A stretch of 8,124 nt of DNA from contig JAFXNX010000124.1 in the NCBI GenBank assembly GCA_017529175.1, positions 1-8,124 of the forward strand, in the 5' to 3' direction. Position numbers and translations under genes: made by a program. Under the pieces are notes generated by a model that was not told the DNA's origin, did no database searches, and saw nothing but the letters and a program-made list of their open reading frames with translations. Positions 5,239-8,124 of the stretch are shown piece after piece. The stretch's first letter is position 1. Each line of letters starts with the position of its first letter. Origin of the DNA: Clostridia bacterium. Its GTDB lineage: Bacteria; Bacillota_A; Clostridia; Oscillospirales; CAG-272.

Positions 5239-8124
5239 TTATTTCATAAGCTCCGCAAGTGTTGCGTAGATCTTTTCGGGCTCGATCGGCTTTGAGAGGT
5301 GAGCGTTCATTCCCGCCGCAAGCGAGCGTTCGACGTCTTCGTCGAAAACGTTCGCGGTCATCGCGATTATCGGTATCGTCTTAGCGTCCGCTCTGTCAAG
5401 CGCTCTTATCGCCTCTGTGGCGGAAAGTCCGTCCATTACGGGCATTCTGACGTCCATAATGATCGCGTCGTAATACCCCGTCTCGCTTGCGGTGAACATA
5501 TAGAGCGCCTCTTGACCGTTGCTCGCTCGCTCCGATATGACGTCTTCAAGCTCGAGCAGGTCTGCGAGGATCTCGGCGTTCGCGTCGACGTCCTCCGCCA
5601 TGAGCACCCGGCGTCCCGAAAGGATGGAGTCCGTCTTATCCGCAATATCCGCGTCTTCGGAAACGTCCTGTCTGATTCCCGCTTTGCCTTCCAGAACAGC
5701 GTGGATCGTACGGAGAAGGCTGTCCGTAAACAGCGGCTTTGCGATAATGCTGTCAACGCCGCCCTCTCTCGCCTCTTCATCTATGATGTCCCAGTTGTAA
5801 CCGGTAAGCATGATTATCGCGGTTTCCCCGCCGTCAAATCCGCGCACCGCGCGTGAGAGCTCGAGGCCGTTCATTTCCGGCATCTTATAGTCCGTGAGAA
5901 GAAGATTATAAGCATTCCCGCTCTCCTTCGCTCTTCTCAACATACCGAGCGCTTCATTTGCGGAAGTTACGGTATCGGACGCGACGCCCATCGCGTTCAG
6001 GACGAAATACGCGTGCTCACACGCCACCTCATCGTCATCGACGACAAGCGCGCGAAGCCCCTCGGGCAGCGCAAGACCGTTTTCATCTTTATAACTGCGC
6101 TCGGACGATTTGAGTTTTACCGTCACGACAAACGTCGAGCCGACTCCCTTTTCGCTTTCGACTTCGATACTTCCGCCCATCAATTCGACGAAATTCTTAG
6201 TTATCGCCATTCCGAGTCCGCTTCCGCCGTAGCGGTTCGTTGTCGTTGCGTCCTCTTGCGAGAACGCCTCAAAGATCTTCGGTATGTATTCCTTGTCCAT
6301 ACCGATACCGGTATCCTTGATCGTGAAGCGTATGGTGCTGACGCCGTCCGCCTCGTCGAGCTGCTTAATGCTCAGCGTGACCTCTCCCGGCGCACCTGTG
6401 AATTTAACCGAGTTGCCGAGTATATTGATGAGCACCTGTTTGAGTTTAAGGTCGTCGCCGACATAATAATCGTTTATATGACCTTCGATATTGCACTCGT
6501 AGTGCAGACCTTTATCAAAACACTGACCGTTTATGATGATACTTACCTGGTCTATCAGTTCGCGGAATGAAAATACTTCATTCTTGAGGACCATTCTGCC
6601 CGATTCAATACGGCTCATATCGAGTATATCGTTTATAAGTCCGAGCAAAAGTTTTGCGCTCGATCCGATCTTTTCGAGCTGTTCTTTCGTCTTCGGGGAG
6701 AGATCAGGATCGCGAAGCGCTATATTGTCAAGACCGATGATAGCGTTCATCGGCGTTCTTATCTCATGGCTCATGTTGGATAAGAAGCTCGTTTTAGCGC
6801 GGCTGCTCTCCTCGGCGAGCGCCTTCTCGACTTCGATCAACTTTTCGCGTTTCTGTATCCGCGAGTAAATGACGAACAGGGCGATCAGAGTCGCGACGAT
6901 CAGGACGATTTGTATCGTCGACGCGAGAGAGAGCGAGCGGTCGACCTTGTCGAGAGTATTCTGAAGATACTCATGTTGCGCCGCCTCCGCTTCGGACGCG
7001 GCGTCAGCTCCAGACTCTTCAAGCACTCCGTCATAGTAGGTCTGTATATCCCCGACCGAGTTGTCGACGGAAGACTCCGTAGTCTGTCTCATCCACACGG
7101 AAGACGTGAAGATGATGACCGCGAGCATAACGATGAGCGCGACGTTGGAACGGCCGAGCCTTCTTTTTTTATCTTTGCGGAGCAAATATTCGAAAACGAT
7201 GAATCCGAGAAGTCCCCACGCGGCGAGGATAAGATACGATTCCGTCGCGAGCGTCTTTACGGATATAAGGTTAGGTATAAGGAACGCGAAACCGAAGAAC
7301 GTTGAGACGATCAGCCCGAAGGCGCCGATCGCTCTCGCGCGTTTGTTCCCGTCAAGTCTTGCCGTCCTAAGCGTCGCGGCGGACGTGAACGCGAACGCGA
7401 TCGTCGCGCCGACGGTCGTCACGTCGACGATCCAGCCGATAGCCGTTCTTCCGAAGAACGGAAGGATGACGGATACCGCAAGGATCGCGATTATCGCGTT
7501 TTTCGGAACGTTGTTTCGGTCGAGCTTTCCGATCTTTCCGGAGAGCAGTCCGTCGTCGGACATCGTGGTAAGGAGTCTGCTGAGCGCTATATAGTTGCCG
7601 ATGATGCCGGTGAATATAGCTCCGAGCGCCGCGACTCCGAGTATCGCCGATCCGGCAGTACCGAGCGCGGAGAACGCAGAATTGAACGTCGGAGCGCCGG
7701 CGACGCCGGAATAGCTGTCAAGGTTGTTAATATAATCCGTCCACGACGACGCGCCTTCCGGAAGCGCCGTGACGGCGGAAAGCGAAAGAAAGCTGTAGGC
7801 GATGCCCGCCGCAAGGAGAGCGAGCGCCATAATACCGAAAGAGCGTTTCAGCGGGAACTTCGCTTCTCCCGAGGAATGGGATATGGACTCGAATCCGACG
7901 AACGCCCACGGCGCCAGCACGAATATCGTGAAAGTTCCTCCCACAGGCGTGTTATCGGGCGAGAACGCGGGGGAAAGGATCTCCGATCCGCCGTTGTTTA
8001 CCGCCGCGGCGATAAAGCAGATCACGACTCCGCAGAAAAGAAGGAGCGCCATAACGATCTGAACGGTCGAGCCGAGACGGCGGCGCAGACATACGAGCGC
8101 GCCGATTACGAGCGCCGCGATGAC
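5239..8124 (-). CDS. APC-family amino-acid permease fused to hybrid histidine kinase with two receiver domains (partial, 5' end beyond right edge)
   Basis: The frame is open to the right edge (961 residues visible; the 24 before Met at 8052 are also membrane-like), so the true start lies outside. Numbering from that Met: residues 1-291 hold the later helices of an APC-superfamily permease, with the TM6-type signature PWAFVGFESISHSSGEAKFP (48-67) and helices near 1-18, 40-58, 72-95, 128-158, 184-225, 240-262 and 270-291. Helices at 303-320 and 378-396 flank a short, Ala/Glu-rich outside loop. The kinase follows without HAMP or PAS: H-box SHEIRTPMN with His429, N-box Asn547, G1 DTGIGM (580-585), G2 GGSGLGMAI (609-617). 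Receiver 1 has Asp721, Thr750, Lys772; receiver 2 has Asp867, Thr899, Lys921. All phosphotransfer residues are intact. It probably couples amino-acid (or amine) transport or binding to phosphorelay signalling. No Hpt domain is visible. Confidence 0.93.
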   Translation of the reverse strand, partial: VIAALVIGALVCLRRRLGSTVQIVMALLLFCGVVICFIAAAVNNGGSEILSPAFSPDNTPVGGTFTIFVLAPWAFVGFESISHSSGEAKFPLKRSFGIMALALLAAGIAYSFLSLSAVTALPEGASSWTDYINNLDSYSGVAGAPTFNSAFSALGTAGSAILGVAALGAIFTGIIGNYIALSRLLTTMSDDGLLSGKIGKLDRNNVPKNAIIAILAVSVILPFFGRTAIGWIVDVTTVGATIAFAFTSAATLRTARLDGNKRARAIGAFGLIVSTFFGFAFLIPNLISVKTLATESYLILAAWGLLGFIVFEYLLRKDKKRRLGRSNVALIVMLAVIIFTSSVWMRQTTESSVDNSVGDIQTYYDGVLEESGADAASEAEAAQHEYLQNTLDKVDRSLSLASTIQIVLIVATLIALFVIYSRIQKREKLIEVEKALAEESSRAKTSFLSNMSHEIRTPMNAIIGLDNIALRDPDLSPKTKEQLEKIGSSAKLLLGLINDILDMSRIESGRMVLKNEVFSFRELIDQVSIIINGQCFDKGLHYECNIEGHINDYYVGDDLKLKQVLINILGNSVKFTGAPGEVTLSIKQLDEADGVSTIRFTIKDTGIGMDKEYIPKIFEAFSQEDATTTNRYGGSGLGMAITKNFVELMGGSIEVESEKGVGSTFVVTVKLKSSERSYKDENGLALPEGLRALVVDDDEVACEHAYFVLNAMGVASDTVTSANEALGMLRRAKESGNAYNLLLTDYKMPEMNGLELSRAVRGFDGGETAIIMLTGYNWDIIDEEAREGGVDSIIAKPLFTDSLLRTIHAVLEGKAGIRQDVSEDADIADKTDSILSGRRVLMAEDVDANAEILADLLELEDVISERASNGQEALYMFTASETGYYDAIIMDVRMPVMDGLSATEAIRALDRADAKTIPIIAMTANVFDEDVERSLAAGMNAHLSKPIEPEKIYATLAELMK

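Noticed and set aside
6013..6570. Plus-strand frames of up to 185 codons opposite the kinase region (also 5299-5856).
   Set aside because: The opposite strand encodes continuous, motif-complete kinase and receiver domains; these frames have no recognisable domain or ribosome binding site.
8050..8052. ATG at 8052-8050 as the true start of the permease-kinase.
   Set aside because: The frame stays open for 24 further codons to the window edge and encodes membrane-like sequence, and the first APC helices would be missing; no ribosome binding site precedes this ATG.

Overview
The window looks like chromosomal DNA of a Clostridia-type member of the Bacillota, perhaps a gut lineage. The support is indirect: AGGAGG-type ribosome binding sites throughout, consensus sigma-A promoters, a double feoA plus feoB arrangement, moderate GC with frequent AGA and ATA codons, and a short DtxR-family regulator without an SH3 domain. 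No rRNA, tRNA, CRISPR array or insertion sequence is visible.

Left part (1-1235, minus strand): a ferrous iron uptake operon read leftward as feoA, feoA, feoB. feoB runs off the left edge, so only its G domain is seen. Its promoter is a perfect TTGACA-17-TATAAT. A palindromic DtxR-type box fills the 17-bp spacer, a second box covers the predicted transcription start, and a third lies in the leader. A fourth copy sits between feoA and feoB.

Middle part (1263-5174, plus strand): a divergent unit begins with a DtxR-family regulator whose predicted metal ligands (Met, Cys, Glu, His) match the iron-type DtxR/IdeR set rather than the manganese-type MntR set. Its stop overlaps the start of an unusual 490-residue protein: about five membrane helices followed by a PstS-like substrate-binding domain, with no pst transporter genes nearby. 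After a 77-bp gap with a perfect hairpin come an ABC ATPase and an ABC-2 permease (4-bp overlap), forming a drug or antibiotic-type exporter. A strong intrinsic terminator closes this unit, inside a convergent intergenic region crowded with perfect inverted repeats.

Right part (5239-8124, minus strand): a very large protein, cut off at the right edge, joins the later part of an APC-superfamily amino-acid permease to a histidine kinase with two receiver domains. This is a transporter-sensor fusion, the same design principle as the SSS-type transporter-kinase CbrA but with a different transporter family.

Overall, the regulator and the feo operon form a plausible iron-homeostasis switch. The PBP-like membrane protein and exporter are placed to be co-transcribed with the regulator, but their ligands cannot be read from sequence. 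The permease-kinase is probably an independent nutrient-sensing gene. The most noteworthy elements are the box array, the membrane-anchored PstS-like protein coupled to dtxR, and the permease-kinase fusion.
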